A stretch of 64,000 nt of DNA from G963663775 sp963664255 (GTDB lineage Bacteria; Bacillota; Clostridia; Oscillospirales; Butyricicoccaceae): positions 372,001 through 436,000 of the forward strand of contig OY760938.1 in NCBI GenBank assembly GCA_963664255.1, read 5' to 3'. Shown here in pieces: positions 35,704 to 43,257 of this stretch (position 1 is its first letter; every line of letters begins with the position of its first letter). The notes beneath the pieces are model-generated. The model was given only the letters and a program-made list of their open reading frames with translations, was not told the DNA's origin and made no database searches. The position numbers and the translations under genes are program-made.

Positions 35704-35783
35704 ATTAGGAGCACTTGAAACTGTAGAGAAGCATTTATAGAAACGTCCATATTTTGTAAACTCGATTGGGTAAGGAGCGCAAA

Positions 35784-36818
35784 ATGAATCAACTGAGCAA
35801 CAAAAATCAAGACCTTGCTTTTTTGCCAAATACGGAGATACTTCGGCTGGAAATCAGCGGTTCCTGCGTAAAAATCGCGGAACAGATGGACGAATCTCCA
35901 ACACGGTCTACTCCACTTACATTTCATGAACTTCAGCTGTCGGATTGGCATCTTCTTGCTCCGCTGCTGGAGCAAGAAGACAGCCCTGCCACATTGGGCT
36001 GCTTTGGAACGTTGTTTCTCTGGGGCAACGCCTATGGTCTGTCCTGCGCCAGACTTGGAAACCGACTGCTTTTCCGCTATTCTGACGAAGATGAAATTGC
36101 CTTTGCTTATCCGTCCGGTGTCGGTTCTTTGCGCCCTGCAATCGAATGGATGCGGCAATTTTCACAACAGTACACACAGCCACTGACCTTGTATGGGTTG
36201 ACGGAGATACAAAAGGCACGCTTGGAGCAGGAATATCCCAATGGCTTTTTGTTCGAGGAAAATCGGGACTACGCTGACTATTTGTATACGATTGATGCAT
36301 TGGCAGACCTGCCTGGCAAGAAACTGCAAAGCAAGCGCAACCACTGCAATCGCTTTCTCAGAGAACATCCCAACTGGCGCTTTGAACCGTTGACCGCGCA
36401 TCATTTCGATGCCTGTATGCAGCTGCTTGAGCAGTGGGAGAGTTTCCATGCCCAAGGCACGGCGATGCAAGTACAAACTGCCGAAAAATCTGCCATCCGC
36501 GCGTCTTTTGATGCATTTGTGGAATTGCAGCTCTGCGGCGGCGCTCTGTTTGTAGAAGAGCGTCTTGTGGCGTTCACGCTGGGAGAACGCACTGGCGGCA
36601 ACAGCTTCGATGTACATTTTGAAAAGGCAGACAGCACCGTGCACGGCGCATACCAAATGATTAACCGGGAATTTGCCCGTTTCCTGCGGCATACGCATCC
36701 CAACCTGCATACAATCAACCGCGAAGAGGATATGGGATTGGAGCATCTTCGCAAAGCCAAGCTGTCCTATCACCCAGCCATGCTCCTGACAAAATACACT
36801 GCCCGTTGGGTTGACTAA
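35784..36818 (+). CDS. DUF2156 / phosphatidylglycerol-lysyltransferase-like acyltransferase domain protein
   Basis: The 344-residue soluble protein resembles the GNAT-type DUF2156 domain found at the C-terminus of lysyl-phosphatidylglycerol synthases. LPGKKLQSKRNHCNRFLREHP (about residues 180-200), FVEERLVAFTLGER, VHFEKADSTVHGAYQMINREFAR and INREEDMGLEHLRKAKLSYHPAMLL are its usual landmarks. No membrane domain is present, so it may act on a soluble or peptide substrate using aminoacyl-tRNA; that is inference. The start is set by AAGGAG six bases before the ATG. A MerR-type promoter lies just upstream. Confidence 0.82.
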   Translation: MNQLSNKNQDLAFLPNTEILRLEISGSCVKIAEQMDESPTRSTPLTFHELQLSDWHLLAPLLEQEDSPATLGCFGTLFLWGNAYGLSCARLGNRLLFRYSDEDEIAFAYPSGVGSLRPAIEWMRQFSQQYTQPLTLYGLTEIQKARLEQEYPNGFLFEENRDYADYLYTIDALADLPGKKLQSKRNHCNRFLREHPNWRFEPLTAHHFDACMQLLEQWESFHAQGTAMQVQTAEKSAIRASFDAFVELQLCGGALFVEERLVAFTLGERTGGNSFDVHFEKADSTVHGAYQMINREFARFLRHTHPNLHTINREEDMGLEHLRKAKLSYHPAMLLTKYTARWVD

Positions 36819-37348
36819 ATCTGCGAGAGCTTTGGAATACCAGTCATCATCGGCAAGGTGGACTGGCTTTCGAAGCTGTAACCATGCTGCCAAACCGACG
36901 AAACAGACATATATCGACGAAGATACCCAGAGGGCTTGTTGTCTGCACTTCACAGACAACAAGCCCTCTATCGTTGCATTGATGCAGCCGCATATGTCGA
37001 CTCTGTTTCCACTTGAAATCCATGGCTTATTTCCTGTACTTATCATAAACGACACTACACCCGCTCCACAAGAACGCACTTTTTTATACCTTGGTTACCT
37101 CTTTGTAACTGACTTTCGTTGTTATGGAAGTTGCATCAGAATAAAAACAACAGATGCAACATTCCTTTTAAAACCATTGTAGGGGCACAATATGTTGACC
37201 AAACACGAATTGCCGACGTGTCCGGTAGCAACAACTGTTCACATGTAATGAAAATTTTTGTTGATTTTTAGGGTTTCTTGGAATATACTGAAATCAACTG
37301 TATTTCCAGTTTTTGATTTTATTCTGAAATTCAAATGAGGAGTACCTT
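36819..37348. other. Gap before cas3: large hairpin and cas3 promoter, no gene
   Basis: No convincing gene is seen in these 530 bp. They contain a perfect 17-bp inverted repeat at 36929-36969 (AGAGGGCTTGTTGTCTG and its complement, 7-nt loop) with no T-run on either side. The cas3 promoter lies further right. Short open frames across the hairpin lack ribosome sites. Confidence 0.6.
37261..37289 (+). promoter_or_regulatory. Probable sigma-A promoter of cas3
   Basis: TTGATT (37261-37266) and TATACT (37284-37289) have a 17-bp spacing. The cas3 ATG lies 60 bp downstream after GAGGAG. This promoter is separate from the one serving cas5c-cas2. Confidence 0.6.
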
Positions 37349-39493
37349 ATGAAGCCTTATTTTGCACACATCACCGAAGATGCTACCCAACAGCAAACCG
37401 TTTACACCCACCTTACTGGAACTGCAACCTTAGCCGCTCAGTTTGCAGCCGCATTTGGAGCAAGTGCACTTGGCTATCGCTGTGGTCTGCTGCATGATAT
37501 TGGAAAATACACGGATGCTTTTCAAAAACGCCTGCTGCAAAATGGCCCTCGCGTAGACCACTCCACCGCCGGTATGCAAGAGGCGTTAAAGCTTGGGGAT
37601 TTATGCGCATCCTTTTGCATTGCCGGACATCACGGTGGTCTGCCGGACGGCGGGAATCCCAATTTTCGTGGTATGCAGGATGGTACTTTCGCCGCCCGTA
37701 TGCACAAGCAGCTTCCTGATTATACTGCATTCTCCAAGGAAATTTCTATTCCTGATGCGAAGCTTCCAGCGTATTTTGGCACGGATTCGTTTCGCAGTGC
37801 ATTCTTCATTCGCATGATTTACTCCTGCCTAGTTGATGCAGATTTCCTAGATACCGAGCGGTTTATGTCTGGCGGGCGGATTGAACGCGGTCATTATGAG
37901 GATATTACGCACCTATTGGAGCAGTTGATGCAATTTATTGCGCCTTGGTGGAATGCAACCAACAACCTCAATGAAAAACGCTGCGCTATCTTAAAACACT
38001 GCATCCAAGGAGCTGTGCAGCCAAAAGGTTTTTTTTCATTAACCGTCCCAACCGGCGGTGGTAAAACAGTCAGCTCCATGGCGTTTGCACTGGAGCATGC
38101 CAAGGCGCATGGACTGCGCCGCATTATCTATGTAATTCCCTATACCTCTATCATTGAGCAAACTGCCGAGGTGTTTTATAAAATCTTTGGCGAGGAGCAG
38201 GTCATCCCACATTATGCTGCCGCAGCTTTTTCCGAGGATGCGCAGGATGCTGTATCTACTGCACATTGCCGCAGGCGTCTTTCCACCGAAAACTGGGATG
38301 CGCCCATCATTCTTACAACTGCTGTACAGTTTTTCGAATCCCTCTTTGCAAATAAGCCCTCGCATTGCCGCAAACTACACAACATTGCGAATAGTGTCAT
38401 CATTTTTGACGAAGCGCAGATGCTGCCCATCCCTTTTTTACATCCGTGCCTGCGTGCTGTCACACAGCTAACCCTGCATTACGGCTGCTCTGCAGTCCTT
38501 TGCACTGCCACCCAGCCGGCACTGGAGCCGCTGCTGAAAGAAATCCTTCCGCCGGAGCAATCCGTGCGAGAATTGTGCCCTGACAAAAAGGAGCTATATC
38601 ACTTTTTTCGGCGGGTTTGCTACCAGTCCCTTGACACGCTGTCTGACGATATGCTATCAACACGACTGCAGACCCACGAACAGGTGCTCTGCATCGTTAA
38701 CAACCGCGCGCAGGCGCAGCGATTGTTTCACCGATTGCCTTTGGAAGACACTTTTCACCTATCTACGTTGATGACCCCACAGCATCGCAAGCAGACGCTT
38801 GATACCATCCGTATCCGATTGCAGCAGCAGCTCCCTTGCCGTGTCATTTCCACAAGTCTTATTGAAGCTGGTGTCGATGTAGATTTTCCTGTAGTATACC
38901 GTGCGCTGGCAGGGCTGGACTCCATCATTCAGGCGGGCGGGCGCTGTAACCGAGAAGGAAAAAGCCCACTACAAGACAGCATCGTGTATATCTTTCGCCC
39001 AGAAACCGCACCGCCGCACATCTTCGCGCAGCAGATTGAAGCGACTGAGTCTGTCATGCGGCAGTTTGAGGACCTTGCTTCTCCGGAAGCAATCCATACA
39101 TATTTCTCTTTTTTGCTGTATACCATCAAGGGCAGTGATGCACTGGATAAAAATCAAATTTGTTCGCAACTGTCACAGCAGTTCTTTCCATTTGCAACCA
39201 TTGCAGACCAGTTTTGCCTGATTGAAACGACTGCAAAGACCATCTATATTCTAGGCGATGCCGAACAAGCGCTACTGTCACAGCTACAGGACTATGGTCC
39301 TTCCCGCTCCCTGCTGCGCAGGCTTGGAGCATATGCGGTATCCGTATATCCACAGCACTTTGCATCGCTCTATGCCGGCGGCTCGGTGGAGCTCCTCTGG
39401 GATGACATTGCCGTGCTGCGCAATCACAGCCTGTACGACGAACACACCGGCTTGTCTTTGGAGAACGACGAGGGGCAAGGTTATATAATATGA
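37349..39493 (+). CDS. cas3: CRISPR-associated nuclease/helicase Cas3 (type I-C)
   Basis: Cas3 is recruited by Cascade to unwind and degrade target DNA. In 714 residues the HD nuclease comes first: HLTGTATLAAQFA, LLHDIGKYTDAFQ (HD near residue 49), DHSTAG and AGHHGGLPDG. The SF2 helicase follows, with VPTGGGKT (Walker A, near residue 235), FDEAQMLPIP (DEAQ-type Walker B), TATQP, and STSLIEAGVDVDFPVVYRALAGLDSIIQAGGRCNREG (motifs V-VI). Its own promoter and a strong 3' terminator make it a separate transcript from cas5c onward. All catalytic motifs look intact. Confidence 0.97.
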   Translation: MKPYFAHITEDATQQQTVYTHLTGTATLAAQFAAAFGASALGYRCGLLHDIGKYTDAFQKRLLQNGPRVDHSTAGMQEALKLGDLCASFCIAGHHGGLPDGGNPNFRGMQDGTFAARMHKQLPDYTAFSKEISIPDAKLPAYFGTDSFRSAFFIRMIYSCLVDADFLDTERFMSGGRIERGHYEDITHLLEQLMQFIAPWWNATNNLNEKRCAILKHCIQGAVQPKGFFSLTVPTGGGKTVSSMAFALEHAKAHGLRRIIYVIPYTSIIEQTAEVFYKIFGEEQVIPHYAAAAFSEDAQDAVSTAHCRRRLSTENWDAPIILTTAVQFFESLFANKPSHCRKLHNIANSVIIFDEAQMLPIPFLHPCLRAVTQLTLHYGCSAVLCTATQPALEPLLKEILPPEQSVRELCPDKKELYHFFRRVCYQSLDTLSDDMLSTRLQTHEQVLCIVNNRAQAQRLFHRLPLEDTFHLSTLMTPQHRKQTLDTIRIRLQQQLPCRVISTSLIEAGVDVDFPVVYRALAGLDSIIQAGGRCNREGKSPLQDSIVYIFRPETAPPHIFAQQIEATESVMRQFEDLASPEAIHTYFSFLLYTIKGSDALDKNQICSQLSQQFFPFATIADQFCLIETTAKTIYILGDAEQALLSQLQDYGPSRSLLRRLGAYAVSVYPQHFASLYAGGSVELLWDDIAVLRNHSLYDEHTGLSLENDEGQGYII

Positions 39494-39495
39494 GT

Positions 39496-39532
39496 GGGCG
39501 CGGCAGAAACCGAATTTCTACCGCGCCCTTTT
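39496..39532 (+). terminator. Rho-independent terminator of cas3
   Basis: GGGCGCGG-C-AGAAA pairs with TTTCT-A-CCGCGCCC and is followed by TTTT. It lies 3 bp after the cas3 stop. Read on the other strand, the same hairpin falls at the 3' side of the crRNA-like RNA and could help define its end. Confidence 0.85.
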
Positions 39533-39590
39533 CCCTCAACTGAAACCAAAATATAAACTATTTCAATCCTCGTTCGCTATCGCGACCGAC
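39527..39590 (-). ncRNA. Predicted crRNA-like guide RNA: diverged single CRISPR repeat plus pseudo-spacer
   Basis: On the minus strand, 39590-39560 is a 31-nt diverged copy of the array repeat. It shares the first four bases (GTCG), the CG before the handle and the last ten (GGATTGAAAT). Its arms TCGC/GCGA differ in sequence from the array's CTCCC/GGGAG, but they rebuild a hairpin of the same shape with one mismatch and a GATA loop. The following pseudo-spacer starts AGTTTATATTTTGGTTT (39559-39543), identical to 39881-39865 in the cas5c leader, where a TTC precedes it on the same strand. The layout matches CreR/CreA-type guides that direct Cascade to repress cas genes. Transcription and binding are predictions. 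Confidence 0.72.
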
Positions 39591-39596
39591 TTTATC

Positions 39597-39605
39597 ATTA
39601 TACCA
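39597..39605 (-). promoter_or_regulatory. Extended -10 box for the crRNA-like RNA
   Basis: TGGTATAAT on the minus strand (39605-39597) is a perfect TGnTATAAT extended -10. Counting seven bases on places the start at 39590, the first base of the diverged repeat. No good -35 is seen, which extended -10 promoters can tolerate. Confidence 0.6.
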
Positions 39606-39795
39606 CAGCGGCGAGTGGAAGTTGAAGACCCAAATCTGCTTTTGATGCCGCTCGTGGTATAATTTTAAAATAGATGTATAATAGCCGTTTGCGGCTATTA
39701 TACCACAGCGGCAAGCAAAATTTGAAGCCCCAACGCTGCTTTTGATGCCGCTCGTGGTATCATTTTTTAAAATGGCTGTATCATAGCCGTTTTAA
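39598..39795. repeat. Two tandem ~99-bp palindromic repeats between cas3 and cas5c
   Basis: Two imperfect direct copies begin near 39599 and 39698. Each contains ATACCACAGCGGC and, about 45 bp later, GCCGCTCGTGGTAT, able to form a long hairpin. Between them GTATAATAGCCG and its exact complement (39676-39703) make a 12-bp perfect stem with a TTTG loop. Because TGGTATAAT boxes lie in the arms, they can act as promoters in both directions (for example plus 39655-39663). Function unknown. Confidence 0.75.
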
Positions 39796-39813
39796 AAAAT
39801 ATATGAGAAGTGC

Positions 39814-39842
39814 TTGACATATTTTATTTTCTGATTTATAGT
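39814..39842 (+). promoter_or_regulatory. Consensus promoter of the cas5c-cas8c-cas7c-cas4-cas1-cas2 operon
   Basis: TTGACA (39814-39819) and TATAGT (39837-39842) are exactly 17 bp apart. The start of transcription is expected near 39849, about 120 bp before the cas5c ATG. Confidence 0.85.
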
Positions 39843-39864
39843 AAATACATCTCACAAACTTAAT

Positions 39865-39884
39865 AAACCAAAATATAAACTGAA
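39865..39884 (-). promoter_or_regulatory. Predicted target (protospacer and PAM) of the crRNA-like RNA in the cas5c leader
   Basis: On the minus strand TTC (39884-39882) is followed by AGTTTATATTTTGGTTT (39881-39865), identical to the first 17 nt of the pseudo-spacer; identity ends after that. The site is at about +17 to +36 of the cas operon transcript, where a bound Cascade would block RNA polymerase. TTC is the usual type I-C PAM. Confidence 0.7.
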
Positions 39885-39903
39885 AGGAGAAACACGCATC
39901 CAT

Positions 39904-39939
39904 CTATCAGGAGGAGCACATATATGTTTCTCCTGATAG
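39904..39939 (+). promoter_or_regulatory. Leader hairpin holding a ribosome site
   Basis: CTATCAGGAG (39904-39913) and CTCCTGATAG (39930-39939) form a perfect 10-bp stem with a 16-nt loop in the cas operon leader. The stem takes in the AGGAGG that precedes a small upstream reading frame. Confidence 0.65.
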
Positions 39940-40034
39940 CATCTGAAAACCATGAAGGAGCGATTCAAAATGTCCATCCGTTTAGAGGTCTGGGGAGACT
40001 ACGCCTGTTTTTCCAGACCCGAATTAAAGGTTGA
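39924..40034 (+). CDS. Possible 36-codon upstream ORF overlapping the cas5c start
   Basis: An ATG at 39924, nine bases after AGGAGG, opens a 36-residue frame (MFLLIASENHEGAIQNV...) that ends at 40034, past the cas5c ATG at 39970 and in a different frame. Its ribosome site is within the leader hairpin. The peptide resembles nothing known to me. It could couple or hinder cas5c translation, or be chance. Confidence 0.35.
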   Translation: MFLLIASENHEGAIQNVHPFRGLGRLRLFFQTRIKG

Positions 40035-40623
40035 ACGCGTAAGCTACGACTTGATGACCGCCTCTGCGGCGCGTGGTCTTATTGAAGCGATCTACTGGCA
40101 TCCGGGAATGCGTTGGCACGTGGACAAAATCCATGTCTTAAACCCGATTACCTTCACCAATATTCGCCGCAATGAGGTCAGTTCCAAAATTTCCGCCCGC
40201 AATGTGAGCACCGTTATGAATGGCGGTCAATCCGAACTATTTATTAATACTGCAAACGACATTCAGCAACGTGCCGCCATGGTGCTGCGGGATGTCCATT
40301 ATATCATCGAGGCACACTTTGATATGACCGACAAGGCTTTGCCTGGCGACAACCCCGGCAAATTTCAGGATATTATCAAACGTCGACTGAAAAAGGGTCA
40401 ATGCTACCATCAGCCATGTTTTGGTGTACGGGAGTTTCCAGCAAACTTCCGACTGTTTGAGGGGGATACCATTCCAACCGCCTATCCCGACAGCACCCGT
40501 GATTTGGGCTATATGCTATATGATTTGGACTACTCAGACCCAGAAAATATTCAGCCGCTGTTTTTCCGTGCAATGCTGGTGGATGGTGTGCTTGATTTTC
40601 GGGATTGTGAGGTGCTTCGATGA
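39970..40623 (+). CDS. cas5c: Cas5c (Cas5d), type I-C pre-crRNA endoribonuclease and Cascade subunit
   Basis: In type I-C, Cas5 replaces Cas6: it cuts the pre-crRNA at the base of the repeat hairpin and caps the 5' handle. The 217-residue protein starts SIRLEVWGDYACFSRPELKVERVSYDLMTASAARGLIEAIYWHP, the typical Cas5d N-terminus, and has the glycine-bearing NPGKFQDIIKRRLKKGQCYHQPCFGVREFPANF region. The ATG at 39970 has AAGGAG 9 bp upstream, while an in-frame ATG at 39952 has no ribosome site. It overlaps cas8c by 4 bp. Confidence 0.95.
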   Translation: MSIRLEVWGDYACFSRPELKVERVSYDLMTASAARGLIEAIYWHPGMRWHVDKIHVLNPITFTNIRRNEVSSKISARNVSTVMNGGQSELFINTANDIQQRAAMVLRDVHYIIEAHFDMTDKALPGDNPGKFQDIIKRRLKKGQCYHQPCFGVREFPANFRLFEGDTIPTAYPDSTRDLGYMLYDLDYSDPENIQPLFFRAMLVDGVLDFRDCEVLR

Positions 40624-42374
40624 TTCTGCAAGCTTTAGCAACCTATTATAAGGCGCTTGCACAAAAGGGCGAAATTGCGCGCCCCGGCTGGGGCCCTGTC
40701 AAGGTCACCTACGCACTTGCGCTCAGTGAACAAGGGGAGCTGGAACGGCCTTTCACCATCGCTGAACCGGATGCAAAGGGCAAGAAGCTGATTCCAAAAA
40801 GCATTTTGCTGCCATTTCAGGTCAAGCGTTCTTCTGGTGTTGCAGCAAACTTTCTCTGCGACAATGCAACCTATCTGTTGGGGCTGGACAGTAAGGGTGA
40901 CCTCGCCCGCGCGCAAAAGTGCTTTGAAGCCTGCCGTGCACTGCATTTACAACTGCTCCGAGACGTGGACACCCCGCTCGCCCGCGCCGTTTGCGCATTT
41001 TTTGACCACTGGAATCCAGAGCAGGCGGAAGCACACCCAGCGCTCATCGACTATCTGGATGCGCTGCGCGGCGGTGTCAATCTGGTCTTTCTGCTTGGCA
41101 CATCATATGCGCATGAGGATGATGCAATCTGTCAGGCGTGGCAGCAATTCTATGACCGCACGGAAGACAGCGTTCAGATGCAGTGTCTGGTGACTGGGAA
41201 GCGTGATTCTGTTGCGCTGCTCCATCCGAACATCAAGGGTCTGCGCAACGGACAGTCAATGGGCAACTCATTGGTTTCATTTAACGCGCGCGCCTATGAA
41301 TCCTACGGGCGTGAGCAAGGACAAGGGTTGAATGCACCCGTCAGCCAATACGCTGCCTTTGCCTACGGCACTGCGCTGAATCACCTGCTGGCAGACCGCC
41401 AGCACCAGCTGTTTTTCAGCGACACGACGGTCGTTTTTTGGTCAGAGGATGGACAGTCTGCCTATCAGGCGGCATTCCGCTTCCTCTTAAACGGTCCAGA
41501 CCCTACCCAGCCGATTACCAATCAGGAACTGTTCGACCTGTTGCGTGCAGTGCAGCAAGGACGATACGCCGAGTGGAACGGCACAACGCTGGATGCAGAC
41601 TGTCATTTCTATATTCTCGGACTCGCACCAAACGCCGCACGCCTTTCCGTTCGTTTTTTTCTGCAGGACACCTTCGGCAGCCTACTTCATCACTTGTATG
41701 CGCATCATAAACGATTGGAAATCGTCCGCCCAGCGTATGACCAGCAGGAACACCTTTCGCTGTGGAGCCTGCTGCAAGAAACCGTCAATCAAAAGTCCAC
41801 CGATAAAAAACCGTCCCCCCAGATGACTGGCGATGTACTGCGTGCAATCATTACCAACGGTCTCTATCCTGCCACCCTCTACCAGAACACCATGCTGCGC
41901 ATTCGTGCGGATCGGGAAGTGACGCGCGGACGTGCCGCAATTATCAAGGCCTATCTGCTTCAAAACACCAAACAGCCAAAGGAGGCACTCGAAATGCAGC
42001 TGAATGACCAAACGGCGTATCAACCTTATGTGCTGGGGCGAATGTTTTCCGTCTTAGAAAGCATCCAGCAGGCAGCCAATCCCAGTATCAATACCACAAT
42101 TCGTGACAAATACTTCACTTCTGCCTGTACCACGCCCACAGTCGTGCTCCCAACCCTGCTGAATTTGGCAGACAAGCATTTGCGTAAGCTAGAACCCGCA
42201 CAACGCACCTATTATGCAAAGCAGCTTGGTGAACTGACCTTGAAAATCACCGAAAGCTATCCTGCGCATCACACCCTAGAGCAGCAGGGTATTTTCCAGC
42301 TGGGCTATTACCATCAGACACAAAAACGATTTGAGAAAAAGGCGAAACAAGAGGAGGAACAGAACAATGGCTGA
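40620..42374 (+). CDS. cas8c: Cas8c (Csd1), large subunit of type I-C Cascade
   Basis: This 584-residue protein recognises the PAM and completes the I-C effector. Csd1-type sequence is seen in LQALATYYKALAQKGEIARPGWGPVKVTYAL, in FLCDNATYLLGLD, in CLVTGKRDSVALLHPNIKGLRNGQSMGNSLVSFNARAYESYG, and in FYILGLAPNAARLSVRFF. The C-terminal third is helical and includes the Cas11-like region; in type I-C an internal start often yields a separate small subunit. The ATG overlaps the cas5c stop (ATGA) and its end overlaps cas7c. Confidence 0.95.
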   Translation: MILQALATYYKALAQKGEIARPGWGPVKVTYALALSEQGELERPFTIAEPDAKGKKLIPKSILLPFQVKRSSGVAANFLCDNATYLLGLDSKGDLARAQKCFEACRALHLQLLRDVDTPLARAVCAFFDHWNPEQAEAHPALIDYLDALRGGVNLVFLLGTSYAHEDDAICQAWQQFYDRTEDSVQMQCLVTGKRDSVALLHPNIKGLRNGQSMGNSLVSFNARAYESYGREQGQGLNAPVSQYAAFAYGTALNHLLADRQHQLFFSDTTVVFWSEDGQSAYQAAFRFLLNGPDPTQPITNQELFDLLRAVQQGRYAEWNGTTLDADCHFYILGLAPNAARLSVRFFLQDTFGSLLHHLYAHHKRLEIVRPAYDQQEHLSLWSLLQETVNQKSTDKKPSPQMTGDVLRAIITNGLYPATLYQNTMLRIRADREVTRGRAAIIKAYLLQNTKQPKEALEMQLNDQTAYQPYVLGRMFSVLESIQQAANPSINTTIRDKYFTSACTTPTVVLPTLLNLADKHLRKLEPAQRTYYAKQLGELTLKITESYPAHHTLEQQGIFQLGYYHQTQKRFEKKAKQEEEQNNG

Positions 42375-43257
42375 AGCAATCAAAAACCGTTATGAATTTG
42401 TAATCCTGTTTGACGTGGAAAACGGCAACCCCAATGGCGACCCGGATGCCGGCAATATGCCACGCATCGACCCCGAAACCAACTTCGGCATCGTCACCGA
42501 TGTCTGTCTTAAGCGCAAAATACGCAACTACGTGGAAACGGTGAAGGAAGATGCCACCGGTTACCGCATCTATATTAAGGATGGCATCCCCCTCAACCGC
42601 AGCGACAATGAGGCCTATGTCGCACTCGATGTGACCGATAAAACCGTGAAAGATGCCAAGAAAAAGGATCCTACGATTGATTGGAAAATCCGCGATTTTA
42701 TGTGCAAAAATTTCTTTGACATTCGCACATTCGGTGCGGTTATGACAACTTTTGTGAAAGCCGCACTAGGCTGCGGTCAGGTGCGAGGTCCGGTGCAGCT
42801 TGGCTTTGCTCGCTCAATCGATCCAATTATTCCGCAGGAAATCACCATCACACGTGTGGCAATCACCACCGAGGCAGACGCAGAGAAAAAAGGCACTGAA
42901 ATGGGCCGCAAATATATCGTGCCATATGGTTTGTATCGTGCAGAGGGGTATATCTCCGCCAATCTTGCACGCAAAACCACGGGGTTTTCGGAAGAAGATT
43001 TGTCCCTGCTTTGGGAAGCGATTCTCAATATGTTTGAGCATGATCACTCCGCAGCACGCGGTAAAATGGCAGTGCGTGAGCTGATTGTATTCAAGCATGA
43101 CAGCGAATTTGGCAACGCCCCAGCATATCGACTGTTTGAAACTATCACAGTTCAGCGCAAAGATGATACCTGTCCCGCTCGCAGCTATAGCGATTATACC
43201 ATTACCGTTGACCAGACACAGCTGCCAGAGGGCGTCACCTGCACGCGTATGGTATAA
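42367..43257 (+). CDS. cas7c: Cas7c (Csd2), backbone subunit of type I-C Cascade
   Basis: Cas7 subunits line the crRNA and form the backbone of Cascade. The 296 residues start AEAIKNRYEFVILFDVENGNPNGDPDAGNMPRIDPE, the Csd2 signature NGNPNGDPD. FFDIRTFGAVM and GPVQLGFARSIDPI, followed by ISANLARKTTGFSEEDL, are also family-typical. The ATG at 42367 follows GAGGAGG at 9 bp and overlaps the cas8c stop by 8 bp; its stop overlaps cas4 by one base. Confidence 0.96.
   Translation: MAEAIKNRYEFVILFDVENGNPNGDPDAGNMPRIDPETNFGIVTDVCLKRKIRNYVETVKEDATGYRIYIKDGIPLNRSDNEAYVALDVTDKTVKDAKKKDPTIDWKIRDFMCKNFFDIRTFGAVMTTFVKAALGCGQVRGPVQLGFARSIDPIIPQEITITRVAITTEADAEKKGTEMGRKYIVPYGLYRAEGYISANLARKTTGFSEEDLSLLWEAILNMFEHDHSAARGKMAVRELIVFKHDSEFGNAPAYRLFETITVQRKDDTCPARSYSDYTITVDQTQLPEGVTCTRMV

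Noticed and set aside
35644..35829. Minus-strand frame across the MerR-type promoter
   Set aside because: Antisense to the promoter and the start of the DUF2156-like gene; no ribosome site or conserved sequence.
39541..39881. The 17-bp direct repeat (AAACCAAAATATAAACT) as a target-site duplication of an inserted element
   Set aside because: No element ends or transposase lie between the copies, and the copies' exact placement beside a repeat handle on one side and a TTC on the other is better explained by a guide and target.
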